From Eunapius fragilis (taxonomy: Eukaryota; Porifera; Demospongiae; Spongillida; Spongillidae): a stretch of DNA of 64,000 nt. Both the position numbers and the translations under genes were made by a program. Location of the stretch: positions 13,739,232 to 13,803,231 of the forward strand of contig OY811971.1 of the NCBI GenBank assembly GCA_963681505.1. The letters run 5' to 3'. Positions 9,401-19,862 of the stretch are shown here, in pieces (position 1 is the stretch's first letter; each line of letters begins with the position of its first letter). The notes below the pieces were generated by a model. It was given only the letters and a program-made list of their open reading frames with translations. It was not told the DNA's origin and did no database searches.

Positions 9401-12400
9401 GTCATGGCTGTCCTCTTCTGCCATGGCTGCCCTCTTCTGTCATGGCTGCCCTCTTCTACCATGGCTGCCCTCTTCTGTCATGGCTGCCCTCTTCTGTCAT
9501 GGCTGTCCTCTTCTGTCATGGCTGCCCTCTTCCACCATGGCTGCCCTCTTCTGTCATGGCTGCCCTCTTCTGTCATGGCTGCCCTCTTCTGTCATGGCTG
9601 CCCTCTTCTGCCATGGCTGCCCTCTTCTGTCATGGCTGCCCTCTTCTGTCATGGCTGCCCTCTTCCACCATGGCTGTCCTCTTCTGCCATGGCTGCCCTC
9701 TTCTGTCATGGCTGTCCTCTTCTGCCATGGCTGCCCTCTTCTGTCATGGCTGCCCTCTTCTGCCATGGCTGCCCTCTTCTACCATGGCTGCCCTCTTCTG
9801 CCATGGCTGCCCTCTTCCACCATGGCTGTCCTCTTCTGCCATGGCTGCCCTCTTCTGTCATGGCTGCCCTCTTCTGTCATGGCTGCCCTCTTCTGTCATG
9901 GCTGCCCTCTTCTACCATGGCTGCCCTCTTCTGTCATGGCTGCCCTCTTCTGTCATGGCTGCCCTCTTCTGTCATGGCTGTCCTCTTCTGCCATGGCTGC
10001 CCTCTTCTGTCATGGCTGCCCTCTTCTGTCATGGCTGTCCTCTTCTGCCATGGCTGCCCTCTTCTGTCATGGCTGCCCTCTTCTGTCATGGCTGCCCTCT
10101 TCTGTCATGGCTGCCCTCTTCTGTCATGGCTGCCCTCTTCTGTCATGGCTGCCCTCTTCTGTCATGGCTGTCCTCTTCTGTCATGGCTGCCCTCTTCCAC
10201 CATGGCTGCCCTCTTCTGTCATGGCTGTCCTCTTCTGTCATGGCTGCCCTCTTCTGTCATGGCTGCCCTCTTCTGTCATGGCTGTCCTCTTCTGCCATGG
10301 CTGCCCTCTTCTGTCATGGCTGCCCTCTTCTGTCATGGCTGTCCTCTTCTGTCATGGCTGCCCTCTTCTGTCATGGCTGCCCTCTTCTGTCATGGCTGTC
10401 CTCTTCTGCCATGGCTGCCCTCTTCTGTCATGGCTGCCCTCTTCTGTCATGGCTGTCCTCTTCTGTCATGGCTGCCCTCTTCTGTCATGGCTGCCCTCTT
10501 CTGTCATGGCTGTCCTCTTCTGCCATGGCTGCCCTCTTCTGTCATGGCTGCCCTCTTCTGTCATGGCTGCCCTCTTCTGTCATGGCTGTCCTCTTCTGCC
10601 ATGGCTGCCCTCTTCTGTCATGGCTGCCTTCTTCTGTCATGGCTGTCCTCTTCTGTCATGGCTGTCCTCTTCTGTCATGGCTGCCCTCTTCCACCATGGC
10701 TGCCCTCTTCTGTCATGGCTGCCCTCTTTTGCCATGGCTGCCCTCTTCTGTCATGGCTGCCCTCTTCTACCATGGCTGCCCTCTTCTGTCATGGCTGCCC
10801 TCTTCTGTCATGGCTGCCCTCTTCTGTCATGGCTGCCCTCTTCTGTCATGGCTGCCCTCTTCTGTCATGGCTGTCCTCTTCTGCCATGGCTGCCCTCTTC
10901 TGTCATGGCTGCCCTCTTCTGTCATGGCTGCCCTCTTCTGTCATGGCTGCCCTCTTCTGTCATGGCTGCCTCTTCCACCATGGCTGCCCTCTTCTGTCAT
11001 GGCTGCCCTCTTCTGTCATGGCTGCCCTCTTCTGTCATGGCTGCCCTCTTCTACCATGGCTGCCCTCTTCTGTCATGGCTGCCCTCTTCCAACACTTCCT
11101 GTCAGGACTGTTGTTCCCTGTCTTGCCCTCGCTGGGAGAGGGGATAGTGTGTCGGCAAGCACCTGCAGGTCACCGGGGGCCGGTATACCACCTCCAAGTC
11201 ATATCGTCGGAGAGCCAACAGCATTCTCTGCTGCACAGCGCTGACTTCTTGGCAGTACTCTCCAACGGCTTGTGTACTCTCTTTCCATATATATAACTGG
11301 TCAAACTTACTATTGCGAGGCACTCCAACTCCAGTGCCACGTAGTTCCTCTCTGCCTGTGTCAGCGACCTGGATGCTGGATGTGATCGGTCTTCCCCTCT
11401 GCAGCAGAGCTGCTCCCATTCCCTCACCACTAGCGTCACACTGAATCACCACCGGCACATTCATAATCATAGAAAGCCAATAACTGATCTTGGCTAATGA
11501 GACTGTTTATTTTGTCTAATGCTTCTTGCTCCGTGGACGTCCAGTGGAATTCAGTGTTGCTTTCCATCAGCCTCCTCAGTGGCTCACTGGCTTGAGACAG
11601 CCTTCGGATGAACCTGGAGAGGTAATTCCACATACCCAAAAATCTGCGTACGTCTGACGGTGATTGGGGCCTAGCCATTCCTTTAATGGCTGCTACCTTA
11701 GCCACATCTGGCCTTATCCCTTCCTCCGAGATTTGATGGCCTATGTACAGCAGCTCAGGCATGTGTAGCCTCATTTTCTCCTTGTTAATATTCAGTGGCG
11801 GGGTGGCTGGGGGGGCAAACCTGCGTACGTTCGCATATTTGTCAGTATTTTCTAGTATACTGGTGATTATGCGGAGAAATACTGGTTTGCCCCCGCAGCC
11901 ACACCGCCACTGTTAATACTTATGTTGCGGCTCTTCTCAATAACTGTAATAGTGACCTCATCATGATTTTGATATGCTTCTTCTGTGCACTCTCCTTTTC
12001 CAAAAACTAAAATGTCATCAGCCACAACTGCAACCCCCTCAATGCCATGCTGTTGAAACTCCTCAGGGGGCTAATGATAACCCAAACGACAACCGGAGTC
12101 ATCTATTCTGACTGTCAGGCCCCCCAGAATGTAGTCAACCAACTTGAACGTTCACTCAGCCAAATGTGCATGAATCCATCCTTCACATCTAGTAAACTGA
12201 ACACCCTGGCTCCATTCAGGAGCTTCTGCTGCCTGTGTTGGGGTACAGTCATCGCTATTTTCTCTATGGTTTCTGTTTTTCCCTCCAATGACTGCAGATC
12301 AGCGGCTGTGGCTTCCATATTCTGATAGCTTTTGTAAGGTCTAGATTGTTCGCTTCCAATGACCGTCTGTGTAACCTCTTGTTCTTTACCCCCTGAATTA

Positions 12401-14152
12401 TCACGTGCACAATCATATCGTCTCTCAACGCCCCGAAATCACAGTCCCTAGACTGCTTTTGGAGCTCAATGACATACTGATCAACACTTTTATCTTCTTG
12501 CTTCAGTTGAAAAAACTTGTCCCGGACCACATGTTTGCTGGTCCTTCAGGCGCTCGTCACATCCAGCTTTCCACTGACCACGGACCAACTCATCCTCGTC
12601 TTCTCTTTCACTGAATAATAACGCTTCGTACATGTCGTTGACCCTTGGTCCCACGGTTCTAAGAAAATAGCAAATTTTATCTGCTCACTGGCCCCCCGCC
12701 TTATCTGTTGCCGTCAGGTGAACTCATTCTTAAAACGCTGCCGTTGGTCGCTCAACTCCCCCTTCCCCAATGGGAATATTTTTCCATTTATCACTCGTTT
12801 CTGTCTCTCAGAGAAAAGGATCCCACTCCTGACACCATGTTACTCGTACCACATTCTAATGTGTAGACCCAATGGCAATAGGCGACTCACATATCGATAG
12901 ATGACACCTCCAAATCTTAAATGAGAGCTTGCACATGCACATGCACATGCATACATATATGTCAGCAACATACACTAACACGCACGCACACACACACACA
13001 CACACCACACATACACACACACACACACTGAAGGATCTACCTGGAGCGGTTGAAGGTGAAGATGACACGCCCCTCCCCCCTACCATCAGTGAGGAGGAGG
13101 AGCATAGCTCCAGTGAACCCATGCAGATTGCCTGGCGATACCAGAGTATGCCCGTAGTACAGGTGGGCTCTATTTAAAATCCATTTGTGTATGCTGTGTA
13201 CTGCGTAAGTGGTAAGGGGACAGAGGGAGGGAGAGGGAAGGTATGGATGGGGAGGAGGAGGTGAGTTATTAGGCTGTGTGTTAGATGGAATATGGGTGTG
13301 GGGGAGGGAGAATGTGGGGGTGGGGATTTATGGGGGTGGGGGGGAGGGAGGGATAACTTTTGGATAGCCTAACACTGGTATCATTCTAGTCGACTTTCAG
13401 CACCATGTTTGGCCATTACTATGACCTCACTAAGAGGATGGAACCTTCACGGGTAGAGATGGTGGACAAGGTGTTTTTTGATGCCTCTGAGCATCCCTCA
13501 AGGCAAGTGTGTGGGTGTGTGCATGCGTGTGTGTGGCTGTGTATTTGCTAATGGTACACCTTTGCAGATTTCAAGTGTAGAGGGGTGGAGCCAGTATAGA
13601 GGGGTGGAGTCCAGCATAGGGGGGTGGAGCCCAATACAGAGGGGTGGAGCCCAGTGTACATGTCATTACCTGTGGCTACAACAGTGTACATGGGCTCTAT
13701 TAACCAGTACCACACTGTCATGGCTGGTCTGCTTAATGTTTGGCACCCCAGTTAAGTACAATCTTCCTCTGTGTGTTTAAAGCTCTCCAATGTTGTTGTG
13801 GGCAGCACAAGTCACTTTGAGGTGCGTCATATGCATGTCTCCCATTGGAAGGTCAATCACTGTAACTTCTGTAAGCTGGTTATAATTATTAACCTAGTGT
13901 TCAGGTGAACTTAGTGAGAGAGACATAACTAATGGGCGGGGCACCTTCATTAGGGGGAGAGCTGGGGGCGGGGCACCTTCATTAGGGGGAGAGCTGTCAC
14001 AACAGAATTCGACCACAATGCACCACAGTGTGTGTGTGGGCACATGTGCTGATCTGGTGGGAGTTGAATGCATCAATGTTTGGCCAAAAGACAAAATGGA
14101 GAATTCTGCCACATGTACATGTATGTGGTAATCATGTCCACTTAACCTATAG

Positions 14153-14209
<57 letters not shown>

Positions 14210-15509
14210 TGTGTGTGTATGTTGTGTGTGTCCACAGCTCCTCCTCAGATATGTTGTACCGGGAGCTGAAGCACTCCATAGAGGGGGCAGTAAGCAGAGG
14301 TCTGTTCTCATTGGACAAGGCCTGCACAGTGGAACAGGTACAGGTTTGGATGACAGTGGGTGGGAGGGAGGAGGAGGAGGAGGGAGGGTGAGGTATTAGT
14401 ATACAAATGGTCTCTATGCCAACTGGTTTATTGTTTAAAGAAACTTTGCAAAAATACGTGGTTTCTCTTCCCCAGGCCAACGTTCTAAGGGTGGTCATCG
14501 AGTCAATGGGCTCCGCCCTATGGTTGGAGGAAGAGGGTGGGGGATCGGTGGGAGGTTCCTTTCCCACCGCCCTACCAATGTTCCTGCACTCACTGCGGGG
14601 AGTGTGCAGGGCCTCCTATACTGTTGCCATGGTAACAGTTCCCACCCACCTATTTCAGGTGAAGTGCTTTGCGTAATGGGAGGGGGGGGGCATCAGGACC
14701 ATGTTTCACACTCCCCTCCACCCACCTGATGCATTAGGATGTGGCCTACATCAGAAGGCTGGAGAGGCTGTGTGACGCAGTGGTGAGGCTGGAGTCCTTT
14801 GCTGGCTCAGAGAAGGAACACAGTCCTCTTTACAAGGAGTACCATGGTTAGCGGTGGGGGGGAGGGAGGGGGGGGCGTGGTGTTGTCATGACGGAGGTAT
14901 ATGTACGTGCTTTTTGCAGCAGCGATATTATGTATTTATTGGATTGGTGTGTTTTACATGTATAATAAATTTCCTCACTCTTTTTACAGGGCTGTTCCAC
15001 CTCACTAAGCTACCAAGATTGAACTCCATGACCTGTCATCTCCCAGAGACACTCAGCCTGGCCTTCAAGCTGAAGAGGAAGAAGTTTACCATAGAGGCAA
15101 GTACGGTCTGGTACCTAGGCCACAATAGGTATGGTCTGGTACCCAGGCCACAATAGGTATGGTCTGGTACCTAGGCCATATAGGTACGGTCTGGTACCTA
15201 GGCCACAATAGGTATGGTCTGGTACCCAGGCCACAATAGGTATGGTCTGGTACCCAGGCCATATAGGTATGGTCTGGTACCCAGGCCCACAATAGGTATG
15301 ATCTGGTACCCAGGCTGTAGAGGTTCGGTCTGGTACCTTTCCATGCATACAGTAAATATGACCTTCACTCTCCTCCCTCCCTACACCAGAAGCTCCACCT
15401 CCCCCCAGACCTCTCCGGAACAGCCAACAGGGCTCAGCAGGATGGAGGGTGTCACCAGGCAACCCATACAAACGCTCATCCCCACGACACCAGTGTGCAG
15501 TCATGGTGA
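6481..15509 (+). CDS. ELP4: Elongator complex protein 4 (ELP4/PAXNEB)
   Basis: Exons: 6481-6604, 6683-6718, 6800-6921, 13034-13162, 13390-13502, 13783-13821, 14238-14337, 14476-14658, 14738-14846, 14990-15096, 15390-15509. They total 1182 nt (393 aa; the human protein is about 424). All phases agree. Landmarks: [135 protein letters not shown]4 is a RecA-fold subunit of the Elp4-Elp5-Elp6 ring of Elongator, which modifies wobble uridines in tRNA. Two introns (after 13502 and after 15096) start with GC rather than GT. Exon 6 (39 nt) is the least certain. Intron 3 is swollen to 6.1 kb by a retroelement, and a partial copy of exon 4 lies at 7196-7270. Confidence 0.93.
7196..7270 (+). pseudogene. 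Truncated duplicate of ELP4 exon 4
   Basis: Matches the first 75 or so bases of exon 4 (13034-13162), including [16 protein letters not shown] and ISEEEEHS, and is preceded by the same CA-repeat acceptor context. It then breaks off into LTR sequence (ACATGCACAGCATAC) and has no donor. The duplicated block 7008-7270 corresponds to 12838-13108. Confidence 0.85.
7739..8670 (-). pseudogene. Integrase region of the gypsy-type element
   Basis: Minus-strand fragments in several frames. One is a zinc-binding region with LHSSHMGGG (broken by a poly-C run at about 8381-8396) and [10 protein letters not shown]. The others belong to the catalytic core: [20 protein letters not shown], then [15 protein letters not shown] (second catalytic Asp) and [19 protein letters not shown]. 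This order matches a retroviral-type integrase. Frameshifts between the fragments show decay. Confidence 0.85.
8680..11095. repeat. 19-bp VNTR, about 127 units, inside the retroelement pol region
   Basis: Tandem units of TCATGGCTGCCCTCTTCTG, with C or A variants at the TCATGG position (CCATGG, ACCATGG). The unit is not a multiple of three, so each frame cycles through a 19-residue peptide and stays open for more than 800 codons. These are not genes. It sits between the RNase H and integrase segments. Confidence 0.95.
11102..11470 (-). pseudogene. RNase H region of the gypsy-type element
   Basis: Minus-strand frame with [20 protein letters not shown] (first catalytic Asp), then [17 protein letters not shown] in a neighbouring frame, followed by a tether region. 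This is typical of Ty3/gypsy RNase H. A frameshift separates the two halves. Confidence 0.85.
11436..12318 (-). pseudogene. Reverse transcriptase of the gypsy-type element, split by a MITE
   Basis: RT motifs in order on the minus strand: [25 protein letters not shown], then [12 protein letters not shown] (catalytic DD in a V-A-D-D box), an interruption at 11793-11912, then [19 protein letters not shown] and the connection region [20 protein letters not shown]. Point frameshifts occur around 12060. Confidence 0.87.
11793..11912. mobile_element. 120-bp MITE with about 30-bp terminal inverted repeats, inserted in RT
   Basis: Starts CAGTGGCGGGGTGGCTGGGG and its end is the near-perfect inverse (GGTTTGCCCCCGCAGCCACA then CCGCCACTG). 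It is flanked by TTAATATT and TTAATACT, a 7/8 match consistent with the 8-bp target duplication of hAT-type elements. Confidence 0.85.
12264..12838 (-). pseudogene. gag-like segment of the gypsy-type element
   Basis: Minus-strand frame with [20 protein letters not shown], then [20 protein letters not shown], then [17 protein letters not shown]. This resembles the retrotransposon gag (capsid) family with its typical Y-x-x-E-L-x-x-L region. It is incomplete and runs into RT without a recognisable zinc knuckle or protease. Confidence 0.7.
13563..13658. repeat. 21-bp minisatellite in ELP4 intron 5
   Basis: About four imperfect units of AGAGGGGTGGAGCCCAGTAT. Confidence 0.8.
14155..14219. repeat. 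(TG)n microsatellite at the acceptor of ELP4 exon 7
   Basis: Long GT tract ending in TCCACAG, the acceptor of exon 14238-14337. Confidence 0.93.
15100..15340. repeat. 28-29 bp minisatellite in the last ELP4 intron
   Basis: About eight units of GGTATGGTCTGGTACCCAGG followed by CCACAATA. The first unit overlaps the non-canonical GC donor of this intron. Confidence 0.9.
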
Positions 15510-15709
15510 CAATGTGTACAACATGTTACCAGGATGCACACAACACACACTCATATCGTATTCACTTTCATATTAGGACTATTGATATTGAATGTAAGAA
15601 AATTTTGTTGGAAACATCTTCCACACCTCTCTGTACGGTTACAATGTATCGCCATGGGAGCATGTGTGAGAGTGCTGATGTGAGTGTGCTGGTGTGAGTG
15701 TGCATTACT

Positions 15710-16955
15710 TCAGACTTGTGCTGCATGTTGTCTAGTCCACTGGCGAGCTGCAAGAGGAAAGAAGAGTGATATGGGTGAACATTAGGCTAGGGGGGTAGGG
15801 GAAGGTGGAGTGATTGGGCCCTCCCCCCACATGTTTACACCATTAAACATATGAACAGGCATACCTTCTTAGGTACAGAGACCTTTAGCTCATTACTGTG
15901 GAGCAGGTTTTATGTTATTTTACTATGCAAACTGTATGCCACAGACCCTCCTAAACCCTCCTACACCCCTCCACCATCACCTCTCCCCTACACCCCTCCC
16001 CCATCACCTCTCCCCTACACCCCTCCACCATCACCTCCCCCTACACCCCTCCACCATCACCTCTCCCCTATACCCCTCCACCATCACCTCCCCCTACACC
16101 CCTCCACCATCACCTCTCCCCCTACACCCCTCCACCATCACCTCTCCCCTATACCCCTCCACCATCACCTCTCCCCCTACACCCCTCCACCATCACCTCT
16201 CTCTATGGCTTTGGCCTCGTTTGTCTTCCACTCCTCAGCTACGTCGTTGGCCAGAGGGTCATCAGGGTTAGGGGCACTGAGGAGGGCCTGGATGGACAGG
16301 AGGACCGTCCTTATTTGGAGGGCGGGGCTCCACTTGTCTGCGGGACCAGGGAGGAGGGGAAAGGTAAAACACGGGTGCCATGGTTACACACAGCCACTTG
16401 TGACCACTAACTAACTGCCAGTTGACAGAGGTGTACCTTTCAAGATGTCTAGGCAGATCCTCCCAAGTTTGTCAACGTTGGGGTGGTATATCTTGGTCAT
16501 GAAGCGTACCTTAGGAGGGGCCATTGGGTAGTCATCAGGGAGGAACAGCTCCATGGTGAACCTGCCACCTTCGTATGGAGACTGAGGAGGGAGGAAGTAG
16601 TGAGGGAGGAGGTAGGGAGGGAGGAGGTCGTGACATTTTGGTGCATGAGTGTACAGGAATGAACGTGTGCATGCAGTGTGGGAATTAATCCACGGCCATT
16701 TTCAGATCACTTTGCTACAATGGCCGTACAATATTGTCCGTGATCGGTTATTTGACCGATTATTAATTGTGCTATCTTACCGCGACCAATATAGATACTG
16801 AACGTTTCATTGCACACTGGGGGCTGGGGGTGTACTGATGACAAGTATGCATGCTACTAATTGGTGTCTGGGGGTTTGTCATCCACTGTCTGAATAAGGG
16901 CTCCCAATTGCACCTGTCCAGTCTTCACAACCTGGGCAACAGCGATCTTGGGTGC

Positions 16956-17001
<46 letters not shown>

Positions 17002-17413
17002 CTACAGATAACACCACGGGGCTACTTGGGGCTACTTGCCTGCTAAGACATCACACATACCACAGGGTCAGTGGTCCTCAGTGGCCTACTTAACTTTACC
17101 ACAATGCACGAGACTCCAAATAACGCACTGCTGTTCAAACCAACACACTTTTCACCCCCCTCCCTCCAGCTTTTGTTGTAAGCCCCCCCCCCCCCCCCCT
17201 CCCCCCTTAGTCATTATCTCACATCCTTAGGTCCATCCACGTGGACGTGGAAGTATCTAGCGTTCTGCTCGTCGGGGATAGCGCTGATGCCAGGAACTGG
17301 CTCCTGTATCAACCGCTGAGTCTCCTGTAGGAGTAGGAACGAGGGTGGGAACGAGGATGATGTTAACAGGTAGTTCCATGCATGTACGGTATTGCTCCCC
17401 CATCCCGCCGCCC

Positions 17414-17444
<31 letters not shown>

Positions 17445-17603
17445 ATAGTTCGATACAAATTACAAACGTCTGTAGAAAGGTATATTGACAACCTTTGGTC
17501 TTCGATCTCGTGTATAACGGTTTGCTTTTACAACAGGAAACGTATTAGCAAACCGTTGTAGGCTCCTGACCTTAGTGATTCTTCTTGGTAGCCCTATAGA
17601 CAT
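15710..17603 (-). CDS. UBE2N: Ubiquitin-conjugating enzyme E2 N (Ubc13 type), copy B
   Basis: Exons (minus): 17571-17603, 17223-17324, 16437-16581, 16197-16337, 15710-15747. They total 459 nt (152 aa, exactly the usual family length). It starts [11 protein letters not shown], then [20 protein letters not shown]. Its core has [20 protein letters not shown] (HPN and catalytic Cys), and the protein ends [12 protein letters not shown]. Exons 2-4 have the same lengths (102, 145 and 141 nt) and phases as copy A, so this is a DNA-level duplicate. Copy B is closer to the usual sequence at the N terminus, whereas copy A keeps the more canonical R-M-Y-A-M near the C terminus. The stop codon lies about 200 bp from the ELP4 stop, tail-to-tail. 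Confidence 0.95.
15955..16193. repeat. Pyrimidine-rich minisatellite in intron 4 of UBE2N copy B
   Basis: Units of ACCCCTCCACCATCACCTCT with CCCCTAC spacers, abutting the donor of exon 16197-16337. It is homologous to 4130-4283 in copy A. Confidence 0.9.
16957..17000. repeat. (TG)n microsatellite
   Basis: GT tract in intron 2 of UBE2N copy B. Poly-C runs follow at about 17184-17205 and 17408-17430. Confidence 0.93.
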
Positions 17604-18422
17604 GTTGGACGTGTCGGGGAAACACTGTGTTCTATTTAGGCGTTAGCTGTATATACTTTTTACATGCATGTGGTTTTGGAGTATGACCTAATTATTTCTT
17701 ATCAGGAACTACAGGAATTGACATCATTTATAGCGACCCGCGTACCAAGAAACGGCTCTTTGTTGCTATCGAACCAGAAGGCAAAGACGGTCATTTTAAT
17801 GTTTTGTTCCAGTCTCCAAACTGTTTGCTTTAAAAAATGTTTAACCTCGTCCCCAGGCCAATTCTTCTCCGTCGTCGTCGTCTTCGGGTGAGTATAACTC
17901 CGGATCGGAATGGTTTTAAAGAGCGCCAATTATACCAATCGCTTTAGAATCTCCTGGAAGGACATCTTCAAGTATCAGATATATGAATAAAACATAAAAC
18001 ATAAAAGTGCTATGTTTAACCGTTCCCATGGCGACATTAACGTATATTTAGAATTGTTCGTCGAGACGAATTCTCCCGCGTTCCGTACAAAACAGTACAG
18101 TGATCCAAACAAAAGCGGGCTCTACTCGTGAGGGTAAATGAAGCGGGGGGGGGGGGGGGGGGGGCTTTTGCCAGTATTAATAAAAAACTAGTAAACAAAA
18201 ACATTCTCTGACGAGAGAGTTGGTGGAAGTGCTAAATATAGGATTTTAGTCTCATTACCCTTAACTTTGTTCCCCTCCTTTTTACACCACCTTTGCCTCC
18301 AATTCCTATAGCCGCAGTGGCGACGAACGCTAGTACAAAGTGGTGCGGCCAATGAATAATAAATGAGCAAATACAATACGTGCAATACGACGCTGGTAGA
18401 GTTATAACTTTCAAGATCGCTT
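17604..18422. other. Intergenic region upstream of UBE2N copy B
   Basis: Holds the presumed promoter of UBE2N copy B and a poly-G run (about 18148-18164). Short open frames on both strands at 17664-17929 match nothing I recognise. A GGGTGAGT donor-like site at about 17886 could belong to a 5' UTR exon on the plus strand, but I cannot support a gene. Confidence 0.5.
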
Positions 18423-19226
18423 CTAGTCGGGCGGGCCCTACCACCGCGTTTTGCCCGGGTGGTAGGGCGTCACGCCTATACCAAGATTTGTGCAGAACAG
18501 TTATGTAATATATGCTGTGAATATCATTATATTATATATACACAGTTACGTGATAATTATGTGGTTTACCACCACCGTACCAAAATGGCAGAAGCAACCA
18601 CAAGCCATGCATGTAGGGCAAACGCGGTGGTAGGGCCCGCCCGACTAACTCCGTCCTTCAACCGCCCGAGATAAGGCACCGCGTGCTAGAAAGCTCCGCC
18701 CAGCTCGAGGTAATAGAGGTGGGGTGTCCTGCGGATCACGAGACCCACGCCGATCACAAGCTCAGTTTACCGAACCACGTCGTTCGTCCCGACCGCCTTT
18801 TTGGCGGTCAGCGTTTTGTCCGCCACGTGGCTAATAAGGCGACGTGGAAGCCATGGCACGTGCCTAGCGTCGAAATGCGCGACAGAATGGCAAAAACATC
18901 ACTTCCTTCAACAAACGCTATTGCTACATCGAGCTGTTCCATCTTCATAGTTGGGTAGCCCAATTCTTCAGCTGCCTTGGTAACACAATCGCTAATAAAA
19001 CGTCTTCGCTCCATCAAACCGCTTACACACGTACCGGGTTAAAAAGTATATTTCTAGGAAACCCATAATTATATCTCACATCAACCGCTAATTGGGTGAT
19101 AATGAACCCACTTGAACGCTGCAATTCGATTGGAGCTGCAATGCCCATTGCAGCAGCACAAATCTTGGTATAGGCGTGACGCCCTACCACCCGGGCAAAA
19201 CGCGGTGGTAGGGCCCGCCCGACTAG
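18423..19226. mobile_element. About 800-bp non-autonomous TIR element with a nested inverted copy
   Basis: The left end (CTAGTCGGGCGGGCCCTACC, continuing to about 18493) is repeated in inverse at about 19155-19226. The flanking ATCGCTT (7 bp) occurs on both sides and looks like a target duplication. A third, inverted copy of the end lies at 18615-18648, so 18423-18648 alone also has the form of a 226-bp MITE. Internal DNA at 18808-19017 encodes a helicase-like fragment. Confidence 0.8.
18808..19017 (-). pseudogene. RecQ-helicase-like N-terminal fragment inside the TIR element
   Basis: The frame contains RRRFISDCVTKAAEELGYP, then LDVAIAFVEGSDVFAIL. It resembles the stretch just before the Walker A motif of RecQ-type helicases (…Q-x-x-A-I-x-x-F…G-x-D-V-F…L-P-T-G-x-G-K-S). 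The homology stops right before the expected P-T-G-x-G-K and continues as unrelated sequence, so this is a captured and truncated piece. The assignment rests on a short match. Confidence 0.5.
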
Positions 19227-19542
19227 ATCGCTTCTTTGTGACAACTATTCATGCGTAGAAAATCTAACCGTGACATCTTTTTTGTTTGTTTTTATAACCC
19301 CTATCAATAAATGCTGCATCAGTATTTGCAGCCCATGACAGCAACTTTGCCTTCATGCAAGTGTAACATTACATGCTGTCATTTTCCTCACGATAATGAA
19401 ACCATGGCCACTTATCACTTCTTACTGCACTTTTCTCTGACATTAAAATATTTTTGTTATTCCACATACCACACACTGCACACATACAATACATAAGGAC
19501 TTGGGGTACAGAGGTACAGATCAGATTTTCAAATAACTGTCA

Positions 19543-19862
19543 CTAACTACTACTGATACAGTACTTCTCTTCCAGTTCCAAAGCAAGCCTCTCTTTGCCC
19601 ACTGCACGAAGTGCTGATGACAGCTGTGGAATAGAAGGAAGGGTGTGGTTTGGTGGTGCCCAGTCCAACCACCTCCTCAACATGGCTGAATAGTAGCCCT
19701 CCTCCCCAGTCTGTCCAGGTTCACGCACTATGGAGGACAGTTCGTCTTCAGTAAATCCAAGTTCCCATCCAATGGATTTCCATTTTCCACATGCTGTCTT
19801 AGTCATATTCCTCAGTGCAGTATGGTCACCATCCCATAACACTCCTTTCTTGCTGTTTGATT
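19543..19862 (-). CDS. Terminal exon: Death domain
   Basis: Follows CACACCATAG. The joined phase-1 codon gives E, then SNSKKGVLWDGDHTALRNMT. The Death-domain pattern is K-W-x-x-I-G-W-x-L-G, then E-L-S-S-I, then Y-Y-S-A-M-L-R-R-W-L. The stop is at 19543-19545. About 25 residues follow the domain core. Confidence 0.88.

Larger units (their letters stand above)
7008..13110 (-). mobile_element. Degenerate Ty3/gypsy-type LTR retroelement inside ELP4 intron 3
   Basis: Reads on the minus strand. The right LTR starts TGTTACTCGTACC at 12838 (plus strand) and runs about 140 bp to ACACTAACA. A candidate primer-binding site abuts it: minus strand TGGTGTCAGGAGTGGGATCC immediately follows the LTR end. A polypurine tract (minus GTGGAGGGGGG) lies beside 7320. 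In element order it holds a gag-like segment, RT, RNase H, a large VNTR and integrase. The protease region appears to be deleted, since gag-like sequence runs straight into RT. Frames are broken in several places, so it is not autonomous. The left end is compound: LTR-like sequence 7008-7146, CA repeat, partial ELP4 exon, then LTR start sequence up to 7320. Confidence 0.85.

Noticed and set aside
8680-11095. CRISPR-like array of direct repeats
   Set aside because: Units are head-to-tail without unique spacers, in a eukaryotic retroelement.
8498-11296. Very long open frames (800-930 codons) in three plus-strand frames
   Set aside because: They are translations of the 19-bp VNTR; the peptide simply cycles every 19 residues and lies inside a decayed retroelement.
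17664-17929. Possible small gene upstream of UBE2N copy B
   Set aside because: Overlapping frames on both strands with no recognisable sequence; better explained as promoter or UTR.
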